Positions 33,961 to 46,867 of a DNA stretch of 64,000 nt are shown here, one piece after another (positions within the stretch are counted from its first letter, which is position 1; each line of letters starts with the position of its first letter). A program made the translations under genes and the position numbers. Source of the stretch: Aphelocoma coerulescens (taxonomy: Eukaryota; Chordata; Aves; Passeriformes; Corvidae); the NCBI RefSeq assembly GCF_041296385.1, contig NC_091014.1, positions 9,089,578 through 9,153,577 on the forward strand. Direction: 5' to 3'. Under the pieces are notes generated by a model, which was not told the origin of the DNA, did not search any database, and saw only the letters and a list, made by a program, of their open reading frames with translations.

Positions 33961-35296
33961 CCCATCCAAACTACTTCTTACGCTAGATGTGGCTGATCAA
34001 TAGCCCGGCTGAGAAATGGACAAGCCACTGTAACAAGAAATACAAGTTTGGAAAAGGAAAAAGAAAAGTCCTCAAAACACAGAACTCCTGAAGCTTAGCT
34101 CACTCCACTCTAATGTGCTCTCCCTCAATGCCACATAAAGATGTGCTCCTCCTGACACTTGCAGCAACTGGCTTCTCTCTTGCCATTCCGAGAGGAACTC
34201 TATTTTGTATAGGGATGTAGACGTGTCTGCATTTAGACGCCATCCTCAGTACAAACCTCCTCCCTTGCTTTTTTCTGACTGGAGATCCTTGCTACTGGCT
34301 ACGATGGTGCTGTTTATTGGGAAGAGTTTCTCTGATGCTGATCACAGCACAGCACAGCAGGAGCTCCCTTTTTGCTCCCTTGAGCTACTCAAATTCCTCT
34401 TGGGTGATCTCTGAAATACTCTTTATCAGCTGAGGGCTGACAAAACACAGAATGTCTGATTAATCACCCTTCTCTTCTCCAGCCATGACACAAGAGCTGG
34501 GTGCATTCAGAAAACAGTTTTCTGAACCATCCTATATAATAACAATCAATTCCTTATAATTTCTGCCATCTAGATGAGGTCGCCATTGAACAGCTCCATG
34601 TCCCAAGTGGTACCCAGCAGGGAGGGAAGCAGAGGAAGACAGGATCACAGCAGCCACTGATCAGGCATCATCACAAAGAAAGACGAGAGAGTCAGGAATT
34701 TCACAGGCTACTGTGTTTCAGCAGCGCATATCATCCTCCTCTTTTTAAATCTCTACTGATCACTACCTTCCAGTCCCTTCACAGTGCTCTCCTAATCCAC
34801 AGGAGTAACTAAGATGCAGAATGTAAGGAAAAATTTCTTCTGACCTCCAGTCACCTGAGAATCAAGCAGGTAAGAGAAAATCTCCACGCTACTCTAAGGA
34901 AGGTGTTTCATAAACTCGCCTGTAGCGAAAGCTATTCAGAAAGCCCACACTACCAGACCCAGAGTGGTAAAGAGCCTATTCATTTGCTGACCCTGGAGAA
35001 AAGGCAGCTTTAAACAAACTCTGCCACTCCCACTCTCTCTCCCTAGAACTTCAGGTTGAGACGCCTAGGACCAACTAAAGAAAAAAGCCATTTCATTCAT
35101 GCCCTGCTCAAGCATTTCACACCCTCTTGTCCCTCCCAATCTACCAGCCAGTCAAACACAGAAAAAGCAAGAGACCCGTGGTAGGCTTCCAGTGGAAATA
35201 CTGGCAAAATCTTCTTGGACTGCATTATTTGAAGGACCTGAGGTCAACTCACTCACTGACTGTGAATGACTTTTACTGCTCCACTTAGCCTACCAG

Positions 35297-35331
35297 CTCA
35301 GCTCAGCTCAGCTCAGCTCAGCTCAGCTCAG
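35297..35331. repeat. (CTCAG)7 minisatellite, unit 4
   Basis: Seven CTCAG pentamers. Just to the left the unit has an extra CACT repeat compared with units 1-3 (CTCACTCACTGACTG). Confidence 0.95.
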
Positions 35332-37338
35332 CAGCCTCCCAGCTACCTTTAGCTGCATAAGCACATGACCTGCAATCAGAAAGGCGTGAATCTTCCTTAG
35401 GAAGGAAACAGTCACGGGGAATGAAGAGTGGAGATTAGTCCACACTCTGAGGAACAGGCAACACCAACCAAACACTCTGGCAATAGCTTGTGTCTAGAAG
35501 CTCTCTACCTTCCAATCCACCTCAAGGCTTTGGGACTTGTGCTGACTTGCACAAAGGAACCCACTCCACCCTGCAGCAGTGGGCTCCTTCTTTCCAGCCT
35601 GGATGGAGGCATGTCCTGTATTTTGCAAGCATGTCCAGGTGTTCAGAATGGAACATGCTGATCATGATTAGCACCTTAAGGCACGCAGCTCTTCCCTTCT
35701 CAAAGAATGCTTTGTGAAATGATAGGCAGTGCTATCCCCACCTTTCCAAACAAATTACCCTCCTTCTATTGCACTTGCCTTCAAAATACTGCCACTTCTT
35801 CATTTCAGACTATGCTTCCCTCAGAAGGATGCACAAAAGGTTAAAGTAGTTGCAAGCACCTGCACCTGCAATTTTCAACTAACTGCGTCTTCAGAAAGGC
35901 TTCTGACAACAGGCCATTCTCTGGACATGAACACGGCAACGCTGAGGCAAGATAAATGACTTTGCTACATCTTACAGCCCAGATGTCTATGGCCAGAGAA
36001 GACACCAGCAGGTTGTCCTGATACTTCTGCTCATCCTCTCTGGTAGCAGCTGTACAGAGAACAACACAGTTTTAAATTCTAACTCAGTTTGTGCTCCACT
36101 GATGAAGGAAAACAGAAGTAAGGGAAAGGGACTTTGCTTCGGAGCAAATGTGAGTTTTCTGTGGATTTCAGTGTCCAGGATTTAAACCGCTAAGGGGTCT
36201 TCTTCAGTAAATCCAAAGGACAATTGGCTACAGAAACCTGTATCTGATACTACTGATAAGCGCTGACAGTTCTCTGGCTGTGACTCATTTCATTCAAACC
36301 TGCTTTCTCCGAATGCACATCTGACAGCAGGACTTGCTCCATTCAGCCTGCAGCAGTTCCACAGGAAAGATGTTGTGAAATTGGCCACACATCTTCGCAA
36401 CACTTCCACTTCAAAGATTTTCCCACTATGTTCAAATGTATTTCTCAGCTTCCTAAGGAGTGCAGTGTCCGTAACAAAGGAGGCGAGAGTTTCATGCAGA
36501 AATGGAGAGACCTTGAACCGCAGTGGCAGGAACAACTCTGGTGTAATACCAGTGCCAGATGGCATGGGCATAAAAAGCACACTCACATCAATACTAACAG
36601 GCTTAGGAGAGACACAGAGCCCGCAGGGTGAGGTATTCCCAAAGAAGGGGAATTGACAGTGCAAAGGAGAGTTAATACCAACCAGGTGCTCAGTTACTTT
36701 ATCAGAGCTCCCCTGTTTTCAAGGCCTGAAAGAACAGCTCAGTGCCAGAAAGGCATCCAGATCCTTTGGCTATGCTTGCTCTTATGGAACACTGTTTTCA
36801 ATTTCCATCCTAGTGGGGTTGCATACTACCGACCAGTTAAATCCAGCACCTGAGCTACACAACAGTGTTTCAGTGGCAACACTGGACAGCTGTAGGTTCT
36901 GCCCTTCCCCTCTCCCAGCATGCTCCTCAGACACACAGCACACTTGCACATGCACCAAAACTCACAGCCACACCCACAGTTTGACCACCTGCAATAGTTT
37001 TGGCCCTGGCCAATCTAGCCCTGGGTGGATTGTGCAACAAGAAGCCATGGGGGCCGTGCTTCTCCCCGAATCCAAGCATCGCCCCAGAGGCCACACAAGC
37101 TGTGCGGTCAGGCCGTAAGGCTCAATGGCACACAGAGATCAAGTCCTACCCACTGAGAGCACACGTCCTTGTGGAAGGGACTGATGAGAGACTGGAGCTG
37201 GGGCAAGGGACAGGGCAGGTCTCTGCAGCTGGGGGCAGAGGAGAGGGGAACAGAGTGGGTGGGTGTGTTTGGGGAGAAGGGAGCAAGGAGGGTGTTCTCC
37301 TCCTTCCACAAGCTGGGCCAAAGGGGCTGTGGTGGGAG

Positions 37339-37810
37339 TGATGCCTTTTCCTGGTCTTAAAATCAAGAATCATACCCGGTTAGAAGGGGAAAAGGGATTT
37401 TACCTTGGTATTTATTTTAAGGATCCTTAGGTGCACACGTCCAGGTCATATGCATCGAGATGCGCCCCACCGAGTGTGTGTGTGTGTTTGTGTCCCCAAC
37501 ATTAGGTATAACATTATAGGTTTTACTAATTAGCATATCTATCCAAGATTCCCCAATGAGAGGCTCAAGTGAGCCCCCCTCCCCAAGGATCCTTCCACTG
37601 GATGGTTCTATCTTGGTTTACAGAATGTGTTCTGGAGAGGACCTTGGGGTCTGGGGCACACCGATCCCTAACTACGAAGCTTCTAAAATGTTGAGTCTCT
37701 TAGCTTGACAAACAAGTCCAAGAATGTAGGCAAAACCCACTAAGAATACAGAAGTTGTAAAAGGTATAATAGGGGTATAAAAGAAAAGGCAAAAAATCTT
37801 CATGGCATCA
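37339..37810 (-). mobile_element. Solo LTR, unit 5
   Basis: The same 472-bp element and GGAG flanks as in units 1-4, here joined to type B flanking sequence on its right side. Confidence 0.9.
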
Positions 37811-38928
37811 GGAGCAGTGCCTGCCCAGCAGAGGAAGCAAAAGGCAGGGAGCTCAGCGAGCACAGTTCCCTCTCAGTGGAACAGCGAGTTCTGCTGTTGG
37901 CAGCGATCCTCTGGGAGGTTCCGGCCTGCTCTCCTCACACGGAGCTGCTTGTTCCTGGCCCCTCAGAGGACTTCCCTCTCTGACGTGGGCCACAGCAGCT
38001 TTCTTTCCCATGCTCTCAATGAGGAGGGGAAACTTCTATAACGACAGTGGGAGGATTAATTAATATTTTAGCTGTTTCAACCATCATGACTTCTGGTTGA
38101 GTTCATGAGACAAAATTAATAGCCTGGCTCTAGAGTGTTGCAGAAGTGCAATACCGAGATGTGACTGCTGGACATAATCACCCTTGAGTCACTTTGTCAT
38201 TTTTTCAGGTAGCTGCAATGGATGGACATTCTCTAAGAACCATTGGGTTAAATATAAAGAAGGACACTTTTCAGGCAATTTGAGAAACTTCTCTCCTTTT
38301 ATTGTTTTTCCAAACATAGATATCTGGATATTACTGAAAAGCAGCCAAGCAACTACAGCAGTGTAGTTTAATTGCCTAAACTAAGGGTAACTTTACAAAA
38401 TAGGTTATACACTGACAATACTAAAGGGCCTCTTGAAGCATGGATAATATATCCAGTTCCCATTATGAAAAATTGGACTACCAATGGTAGTCCATGGTAG
38501 AGTGAATTAAAACTATCTGTTGTATTTTCATACACTAAGAAAAACTACATCCTTAAAAAACTACAATTAGCACAGCTTACTGAAGAACTACATTAAGTCC
38601 CTAACAGGCTTGTTTTTTGGTCTAGGAGGTGTGCCAAGAAACCTCTCTCAGTTCATAGTCTTCTGTAAGGATGTGCAGGTGGAGCCAGTTTCTGCCTCAT
38701 AGACATAGGAACATTGCAACAGCACCGTGGTAAACTGGAAGGCGAAGGGCAAGGCAACGCAGAGATGTGTGTCTGCACGGTGAATCCATGTGCCGCAGCA
38801 TCTTCCATCCACGGGAGCAGGAAAGCAGCTTCAGGATTGCCAGTGAAAAAAGCAAGAATGATGCCGTGCTCACGTGGCTGCCATCGGGTGTGAGCCCCCC
38901 CAGCACAGCTCTGTGCAGGGAATTCCTC

Positions 38929-41277
38929 TCAGTGGCTGGAGAGCAGCGTCCAGAGGCGGAATCGCAGCTGACCGTAAGCTTGCATCGCCTCCGCGTGGGC
39001 GGCCGGATCTCGGGCCAGGTGCTCAAAGAGGTTGAGCGGCTCGACCGTTCGCATTGCCGGCGGCAAGCTGATCTCCGCAGGAAGCCTCTTGTTGCCCAGG
39101 ACAAAGTGCTCCAGGCGTTTCAACTGCAGGCAGCGGCGCAGGTATGCCATGATGTCCCACAGCCGCCGCTCAAATTCCCTCCTGCGCCACTTGGACAGCG
39201 GTACGGTGGTCAGCACGTGCATGACCACAGTCTTCCAGGTCGAGCTGGAAAAACCTGTGCCCCTCAGGATGTAGGTGAAGAGCTGCAGGCATTTCAGGTG
39301 CAAGCTCTCACACGGCACCTGCCTGGCCACGTGCTGGAAGAATTTTGCCTCTGCCACAGCGTACGTCTCAGGCCACGCTGTGCTTGCGATGGACTCGGCC
39401 TTGGCGGGCCGGCTGCTGACAAAGCTGCTGGAGCCGCCTTTCTGGGCCTCTGTGGGCTGGCTGACCACAAAGATGTCGGAGTCCCCGTGGCGCACCCCAA
39501 ACAGCATCTCCACCATCAGGCTCTCCTTGCCTTTGCTCAGCCGGAATTGGCAGGACCGGCTGCAGGGCTGAAACACCAAGTGCCACGAGTACGACTGAGG
39601 CAAATGCAGCCACGAGCATCTCACCAGCTGGTAGAACCAGTGGGAGGTTTTCTCCACGTCCAGGTAGGAGCCAGTGCAGAGTGTCTCTAGGAGGCTGGGC
39701 TTCTGCTTCCGCCGCAGCTCCTTCTGCGAGTGGTGCAGGAAGCACAACAGCTTCTCGCCCAGCTGCTCCCTCTCGCACGTGCACACCAGCTCCACACGGA
39801 CGCAGAAGGTCCTTGCTGCCATCTGCCCGGCACTGTTCAGCTCCAGGTGGAAGGCGTGTCCCGGCGGGGGATTCAGTGGGACCAGCATGCGGTACACCAC
39901 ATCCTGCTCACGGGGACTCCAACCCTCAAAGGCACTGCCCACCCCGATGGCTTCTTGAGGCACCGGGTAGAAACTATTGCTCACGCTGTCAGTAAAGACA
40001 CGCGTGAAGCTCTCCATCAGCTCCGCTGCCACTGAGCGACCTCTCTCCACGTCCTCGACAGGACACTGTATGCGATCCACTAAAAGGATCCCTCGCTTAT
40101 TCCCAACGTCCCGGGTGTCTTCTTTCTCTTCAATTCCACCACGGCTGCCTTTGTCCTTGCCATCACCACGGCCTTCTTTTTCACTGGCAGCCACATTACC
40201 TTGTTCTCCTTCTTTTGCATCTTCATTCTTCTCTCCATTCGCATTCGCATCACCCTGTTTCTCATCTCTGTTTGCAACATTGGTCTCTTCATTTCCAAGG
40301 CGAGTGTTTTTTTCCTCAGATGCAGCAAACCCACTGTGGTCTACTGCATTCCCACCATCACTGTTGTCTTCCTGCCCAATCCAATCACTGCTTTGTTGTT
40401 CACTGGCATCACTGCTTTCCTTCACCTTCACATCTGCTTTTTCTTCCTTTCCATCTACCTCGTATACTCCTTCATTTACATCATCCCTGTTGCCTGCCTT
40501 CATATGCACATCATTGGCTTTTTCTTCACTTCCATCTCCTTCTTCCTTTCCAGCATCCTTGTCTGGCTCCACCTTCACATCCTTGTTTTCTCCTTCATTT
40601 ACTTCATCTAGGTCTTCCACACCTCCAGTAACATTGCCAGGTTCTTCTTCATTTGCTTCAGCAGTATTGTCTCCTGGCATATTCCCATCACTCCAGCCTT
40701 CATCTTTCTTTGCATCATGGCCATCGTCACTTTTAACATCACTTTCTTTCTTCAACTTCACATCTTCATCTTGTTCATTGGCATCATCGTCGTCTCCTTC
40801 GTTTGCAGCCACAGGACTGCCTTCTCCTTCATTTCCACTGCCACTGTCATCTGCCTCCACAGTCACATCAATGTTTTCTCCGTCTCCCTCAGAATCCAAA
40901 TTGTCTTCTTCCTCTTCTTTTTCCTTCTCCTCTCCCAAGGTCTTGCAGGAGCTCTGGTCCTTGCCGCTGCTGTTGGTTTCGCTGGCTTCAGGACTCCTCC
41001 TGCAGCTAAACCACAGGCCCAAGAGGAGCAGGAGTCCAGCAAGAGCCCAGAATGGCCACTGCTGCAGGGCACCAAAGAGCAGGGCTCCCCAGCCCTCGTC
41101 CTGCTGCTCCGGGGGCCCTTGCTCCAGCTCCTGCAGCAGCCGAGCCATCTCGCGGTCGAGCAGCTCCTCCCGCTCCTGCATTCGCCGGTGCGTGGCCTCA
41201 TCCAGCCCATCCCCAGCTGGCTGGGGGTACTGGATCAGGCTTTGCACGAGCACGAAGAGCAATGACAATAAAGCCAT
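38929..41277 (-). CDS. ITPRIPL1-like: ITPRIP-like 1 protein, type B (copy 5, 782 aa)
   Basis: An intact copy with the same architecture as copy 1 but a different acidic linker. After the membrane helix it reads CRRSPEASETNSSG instead of CRRKSREANSSG. The linker then differs at a large fraction of residues and has a net loss of 61 residues, because the KNED...GNVA module occurs once rather than twice. The N-terminal 93 residues are identical to type A. The Mab-21-like domain differs only by one S to F change (in the serine-rich loop after GGSSS) and by the final H. GSAFEGW and E-x-D are retained. The start is the ATG behind the conserved splice acceptor. Confidence 0.87.
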   Translation of the reverse strand: MALLSLLFVLVQSLIQYPQPAGDGLDEATHRRMQEREELLDREMARLLQELEQGPPEQQDEGWGALLFGALQQWPFWALAGLLLLLGLWFSCRRSPEASETNSSGKDQSSCKTLGEEKEKEEEEDNLDSEGDGENIDVTVEADDSGSGNEGEGSPVAANEGDDDDANEQDEDVKLKKESDVKSDDGHDAKKDEGWSDGNMPGDNTAEANEEEPGNVTGGVEDLDEVNEGENKDVKVEPDKDAGKEEGDGSEEKANDVHMKAGNRDDVNEGVYEVDGKEEKADVKVKESSDASEQQSSDWIGQEDNSDGGNAVDHSGFAASEEKNTRLGNEETNVANRDEKQGDANANGEKNEDAKEGEQGNVAASEKEGRGDGKDKGSRGGIEEKEDTRDVGNKRGILLVDRIQCPVEDVERGRSVAAELMESFTRVFTDSVSNSFYPVPQEAIGVGSAFEGWSPREQDVVYRMLVPLNPPPGHAFHLELNSAGQMAARTFCVRVELVCTCEREQLGEKLLCFLHHSQKELRRKQKPSLLETLCTGSYLDVEKTSHWFYQLVRCSWLHLPQSYSWHLVFQPCSRSCQFRLSKGKESLMVEMLFGVRHGDSDIFVVSQPTEAQKGGSSSFVSSRPAKAESIASTAWPETYAVAEAKFFQHVARQVPCESLHLKCLQLFTYILRGTGFSSSTWKTVVMHVLTTVPLSKWRRREFERRLWDIMAYLRRCLQLKRLEHFVLGNKRLPAEISLPPAMRTVEPLNLFEHLARDPAAHAEAMQAYGQLRFRLWTLLSSH

Positions 41278-41831
41278 GGTCTGCAAGAGGACACACAGAA
41301 GGGGTTCAGTAGGGCCGGAATGGAGGCAGCCGGTGCGGGGCAGGAGCCACAGGGATGTGGCAGCAGGAAGGAGAGGGCCCCCGGCAGCTGGCAGGAGGCA
41401 AGGCCTGCACCGCTGCCCCAGCGAGCACCGAGCCGGAGCAAGGCGCTCCCGCCAGGGGCTGGGCCCTGCATGCAGGGACAGAACACACGCCCCGGCTGCC
41501 GGCGCTTCTGCCCCAGCCCTCCCCCAGCCCGGCCTCCCCACCACCTGTGTGCACTCACCGCTTGCCCAGGCTCTACTGGGGGCAACGGCAACCAACGGGG
41601 CCTTTTCTAGCTGCCCCCATTGTGACACGGCCCCTGTGGTGTCACAGGCCCCAGAGCGCATCACAGGCCAGCCCCACCCGCCATCCCCAGCCCGGGAACT
41701 CATCATGGCCCTGGGCACCCAGAGCCTCAACAGACACAAAGTGCAGACCCATCAGTCGTGAACCTGGGAACCCCAGGGCTTCCCTGTACAAAGCAGGCAC
41801 AAGCACCCTCCCACACAAACCCTTGTCAAAT

Positions 41832-42371
41832 ATAAATATGGGTGACATGATCCATGGATGCTCTTGGTATGCAGGTGTAGGCTTTTATTTTTTTATTCAT
41901 GGTGGAACTTTTTACTACAAATATTTATATTTATTGCTGTGTTGGTACATCTCCCCTCCCCCCTCCTTTCCAGGCTGTAGTGTGATCTGAGGAACTCTTA
42001 TTAAGCCTTGGCCTTGAAAACACCACCTGGGCTCAGCTCTTTCTTTTATTTGGCGATCTCAAGCACACTTGTTTGTGACATTTACTTTGGAGGCAGCACA
42101 TCACATAGGCTAATATTTATTTACTGATTTAGTGAGAAATAAGGAAATTCATGCTGCTTATGTGATGCACAGGAAGTTGTAATGTCATCCAGTCTTATGG
42201 CCTACCCTTTGTTTACACCAGCACTGTCCCACCTCACACATCTTTTGTGAAGACAAGGATGTCAGGGTTTCTCTCCTGAATTAGGAACACTTTCAAAGAT
42301 CTGTTTATTGTCTGACAAACGATCACACACAACCAACTTAGGCTTTGCAAAGCAGGATAAAAATACTCAGG
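41832..42371. other. Type B upstream segment, unit 5
   Basis: Nearly identical to 33421-33960. Here it accompanies a type B gene, whereas in unit 4 it accompanies a type A gene. No coding sequence seen. Confidence 0.75.
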
Positions 42372-43703
42372 CCCATCCAAACTACTTCTTACGCTAGATG
42401 TGGCTGATCAATAGCCCGGCTGAGAAATGGACAAGCCACTGTAACAAGAAATACAAGTTTGGAAAAGGAAAAAGAAAAGTCCTCAAAACACAGAACTCCT
42501 GAAGCTTAGCTCACTCCACTCTAATGTGCTCTCCCTCAATGCCACATAAAGATGTGCTCCTCCTGACACTTGCAGCAACTGGCTTCTCTCTTGCCATTCC
42601 GAGAGGAACTCTATTTTGTATAGGGATGTAGACGTGTCTGCATTTAGACGCCATCCTCAGTACAAACCTCCTCCCTTGCTTTTTTCTGACTGGAGATCCT
42701 TGCTACTGGCTACGATGGTGCTGTTTATTGGGAAGAGTTTCTCTGATGCTGATCACAGCACAGCACAGCAGGAGCTCCCTTTTTGCTCCCTTGAGCTACT
42801 CAAATTCCTCTTGGGTGATCTCTGAAATACTCTTTATCAGCTGAGGGCTGACAAAACACAGAATGTCTGATTAATCACCCTTCTCTTCTCCAGCCATGAC
42901 ACAAGAGCTGGGTGCATTCAGAAAACAGTTTTCTGAACCATCCTATATAATAACAATCAATTCCTTATAATTTCTGCCATCTAGATGAGGTCGCCATTGA
43001 ACAGCTCCATGTCCCAAGTGGTACCCAGCAGGGAGGGAAGCAGAGGAAGACAGGATCACAGCAGCCACTGATCAGGCATCATCACAAAGAAAGACGAGAG
43101 AGTCAGGAATTTCACAGGCTACTGTGTTTCAGCAGCGCATATCATCCTCCTCTTTTTAAATCTCTACTGATCACTACCTTCCAGTCCCTTCACAGTGCTC
43201 TCCTAATCCACAGGAGTAACTAAGATGCAGAATGTAAGGAAAAATTTCTTCTGACCTCCAGTCACCTGAGAATCAAGCAGGTAAGAGAAAATCTCCACGC
43301 TACTCTAAGGAAGGTGTTTCATAAACTCGCCTGTAGCTAAAGCTATTCAGAAAGCCCACACTACCAGACCCAGAGTGGTAAAGAGCCTATTCATTTGCTG
43401 ACCCTGGAGAAAAGGCAGCTTTAAACAAACTCTGCCACTCCCACTCTCTCTCCCTAGAACTTCAGGTTGAGACGCCTAGGACCAACTAAAGAAAAAAGCC
43501 ATTTCATTCATGCCCTGCTCAAGCATTTCACACCCTCTTGTCCCTCCCAATCTACCAGCCAGTCAAACACAGAAAAAGCAAGAGACCCGTGGTAGGCTTC
43601 CAGTGGAAATACTGGCAAAATCTTCTTGGACTGCATTATTTGAAGGACCTGAGGTCAACTCACTGACCGTGAATGACTTTTACTGCTCCACTTAGCCTAC
43701 CAG

Positions 43704-43748
43704 CTCAGCTCAGCTCAGCTCAGCTCAGCTCAGCTCAGCTCAGCTCAG
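43704..43748. repeat. (CTCAG)9 minisatellite, unit 5
   Basis: Nine CTCAG pentamers, the longest allele in the array. Confidence 0.95.
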
Positions 43749-45750
43749 CAGCCTCCCAGCTACCTTTAGCTGCATAAGCACATGACCTGCAATCAGAAAG
43801 GCGTGAATCTTCCTTAGGAAGGAAACAGTCACGGGGAATGAAGAGTGGAGATTAGTCCACACTCTGAGGAACAGGCAACACCAACCAAACACTCTGGCAA
43901 TAGCCTGTGTCTAGAAGCTCTCTACCTTCCAATCCACCTCAAGGCTTTGGGACTTGTGCTGACTTGCACAAAGGAACCCACTCCACCCTGCAGCAGTGGG
44001 CTCCTTCTTTCCAGCCTGGATGGAGGCATGTCCTGTATTTTGCAAGCATGTCCAGGTGTTCAGAATGGAACATGCTGATCATGATTAGCACCTTAAGGCA
44101 CGCAGCTCTTCCCTTCTCAAAGAATGCTTTGTGAAATGATAGGCAGTGCTATCCCCACCTTTCCAAACAAATTACCCTCCTTCTATTGCACTTGCCTTCA
44201 AAATACTGCCACTTCTTCATTTCAGACTATGCTTCCCTCAGAAGGATGCACAAAAGGTTAAAGTAGTTGCAAGCACCTGCACCTGCAATTTTCAACTAAC
44301 TGCGTCTTCAGAAAGGCTTCTGACAACAGGCCATTCTCTGGACATGAACACGGCAACGCTGAGGCAAGATAAATGACTTTGCTACATCTTACAGCCCAGA
44401 TGTCTATGGCCAGAGAAGACACCAGCAGGTTGTCCTGATACTTCTGCTCATCCTCTCTGGTAGCAGCTGTACAGAGAACAACACAGTTTTAAATTCTAAC
44501 TCAGTTTGTGCTCCACTGATGAAGGAAAACAGAAGTAAGGGAAAGAGACTTTGCTTCGGAGCAAATGTGAGTTTTCTGTGGATTTCAGTGTCCAGGATTT
44601 AAACCGCTAAGGGGTCTTCTTCAGTAAATCCAAAGGACAATTGGCTACAGAAACCTGTACCTGATACTACTGATAAGCGCTGACAGTTCTCTGGCTGTGA
44701 CTCATTTCATTCAAACCTGCTTTCTCCGAATGCACATCTGACAGCAGGACTTGCTCCATTCAGCCTGCAGCAGTTCCACAGGAAAGATGTTGTGAAATTG
44801 GCCACACATCTTCGCAACACTTCCACTTCAAAGATTTTCCCACTATGTTCAAATGTATTTCTCAGCTTCCTAAGGAGTGCAGTGTCCATAACAAAGGAGG
44901 CGAGAGTTTCATGCAGAAATGGAGAGACCTTGAACCGCAGTGGCAGGAACAACTCTGGTGTAATACCAGTGCCAGATGGCATGGGCATAAAAAGCACACT
45001 CACATCAATACGAACAGGCTTAGGAGAGACACAGAGCCCGCAGGGTGAGGTATTCCCAAAGAAGGGGAATTGACAGTGCAAAGGAGAGTTAATACCAACC
45101 AGGTGCTCAGTTACTTTATCAGAGCTCCCCTGTTTTCAAGGCCTGAAAGAACAGCTCAGTGCCAGAAAGGCATCCAGATCCTTTGGCTATGCTTGCTCTT
45201 ATGGAACACTGTTTTCAATTTCCATCCTAGTGGGGTTGCATACTACTGACCAGTTAAAACCAGCACCTGAGCTACACAACAGTGTTTCAGTGGCAACACT
45301 GGACAGCTGTAGGTTCTGCCCTTCCCCTCTCCCAGCATGCTCCTCAGACACACAGCACACTTGCACATGCACCAAAACTCACAGCCACACCCACAGTTTG
45401 ACCACCTGCAATAGTTTTGGCCCTGGCCAATCTAGCCCTGGGTGGATTGTGCAACAAGAAGCCATGGGGGCCGTGCTTCTCCCCGAATCCAAGCATCGCT
45501 CCGGAGGCCACACAAGCTGTGCGGTCAGGCCGTAAGGCTCAATGTCACACAGAGATCAAGTCCTACCCACTGAGAGCACACGTCCTTGTGGAAGGGGCTG
45601 ATGAGCACTGGAGCTGGGGCAAGGGACAGGGCAGGTCTCTGCAGCTGGGGGCAGAGGAGAGGGGAACAAAGTAGGCGTGTGTGTTTGGGGAGAAGGGAGC
45701 AAGGAGGGTGTTCTCCTCCTTCCACAAGCTGGGCCAAAGGGGCTGTGGTG

Positions 45751-45754
45751 GGAG
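45751..45754. other. Empty LTR integration site in unit 6
   Basis: The sequence GTGGGAGCAGTGCC here equals the two flanks of the LTR in units 1-5 with a single GGAG. It fixes the LTR ends, the 4-bp target duplication and the ancestral state. Confidence 0.92.
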
Positions 45755-46867
45755 CAGTGCCTGCCCAGCAGAGGAAGCAAAAGGCAGGGAGCTCAGCGAG
45801 CATAGTTCCCTCTCAGTGGAACAGCGAGTTCTGCTGTTGGCAGCGATCCTCTGGGAGGTTCCGGCCTGCTCTCCTCACACGGAGCTGCTTGTTCCTGGCC
45901 CCTCAGAGGACTTCCCTCTCTGACGTGGGCCACAGCAGCTTTCTTTCCCATGCTCTCAATGAGGAGGGGCAGGTTTTAAGCAGCACTGGGAGGATTAATT
46001 AATATTTTAGCTGTTTCAACCATCATGACTTCTGGTTGAGTTCATGAGACAAAATTAATAGCCTGGCTCTAGAGTGTTGCAGAAATGCAATACCGAGATG
46101 TGACTGCTGGACACAATCACCCTTGAGTCACTTTGTCATTTTTTCAGGTAGCTGCAATGGATGGACATTCTCTAAGAACCATTGGGTTAAATATAAAGAA
46201 GGACACTTTTCAGGCAATTTGAGAAACTTCTCTCCTTTTATTGTTTTTCCAAACATAGATATCTGGATATTACTGAAAAGCAGCCAAGCAACTACAGCAG
46301 TGTAGTTTAATTGCCTAAACTAAGGGTAACTTTACAAAATAGGTTATACACTGACAATACTAAAGGGCCTCTTGAAGCATGGATAATATATCCAGTTCCC
46401 ATTATGAAAAATTGGACTACCAATGGTAGTCCATGGTAGAGTGAATTAAAACTATCTGTTGTATTTTCATACACTAAGAAAAACTACATCCTTAAAAAAC
46501 TACAATTAGCACAGCTTACTGAAGAACTACATTAAGTCCCTAACAGGCTTGTTTTTTGGTCTAGGAGGTGTGCCAAGAAACCTCTCTCAGTTCATAGTCT
46601 TCTGTAAGGATGTGCAGGTGGAGCCAGTTTCTGCCTCATAGACATAGGAACATTGCAACAGCACCGTGGTAAACTGGAAGGCGAAGGGCAAGGCAACGCA
46701 GAGATGTGTGTCTGCACGGTGAATCCATGTGCCGCAGCATCTTCCATCCACGGGAGCAGGAAAGCAGCTTCAGGATTGCCAGCGAAAAAAGCAAGAATGA
46801 TGCCGTGCTCACGTGGCTGCCATCGGGTGTGAGCCCCCCCAGCACAGCTCTGTGCAGGGAATTCCTC

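Larger units (their letters stand above)
28707..37295. repeat. Tandem unit 4 (8589 bp), A/B mosaic
   Basis: From 28707 to about 30200 it matches units 1-3 (type A). At about 30217-30380 it has the variants of units 5-6 (ending the protein in H). The linker is type A again. From 33421 to about 33960 it switches to the type B sequence shared with unit 5, which includes extra bases and explains the added length. Beyond about 33970 it carries scattered changes shared with unit 5. The non-coding right part has no supported gene other than the relic frame at 36290-36664. Confidence 0.93.
37296..45711. repeat. Tandem unit 5 (8416 bp), type B with LTR
   Basis: It carries the solo LTR but, right of it, the type B flank shared with unit 6 (for example GGAGGTTCCGGCC instead of GGAGGTCCCTGCC), the type B gene, and the type B upstream block at 41832-42371. 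A short segment at about 38029-38046 differs from every other unit. The right part is non-coding apart from the possible relic at 44707-45081. Confidence 0.93.
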
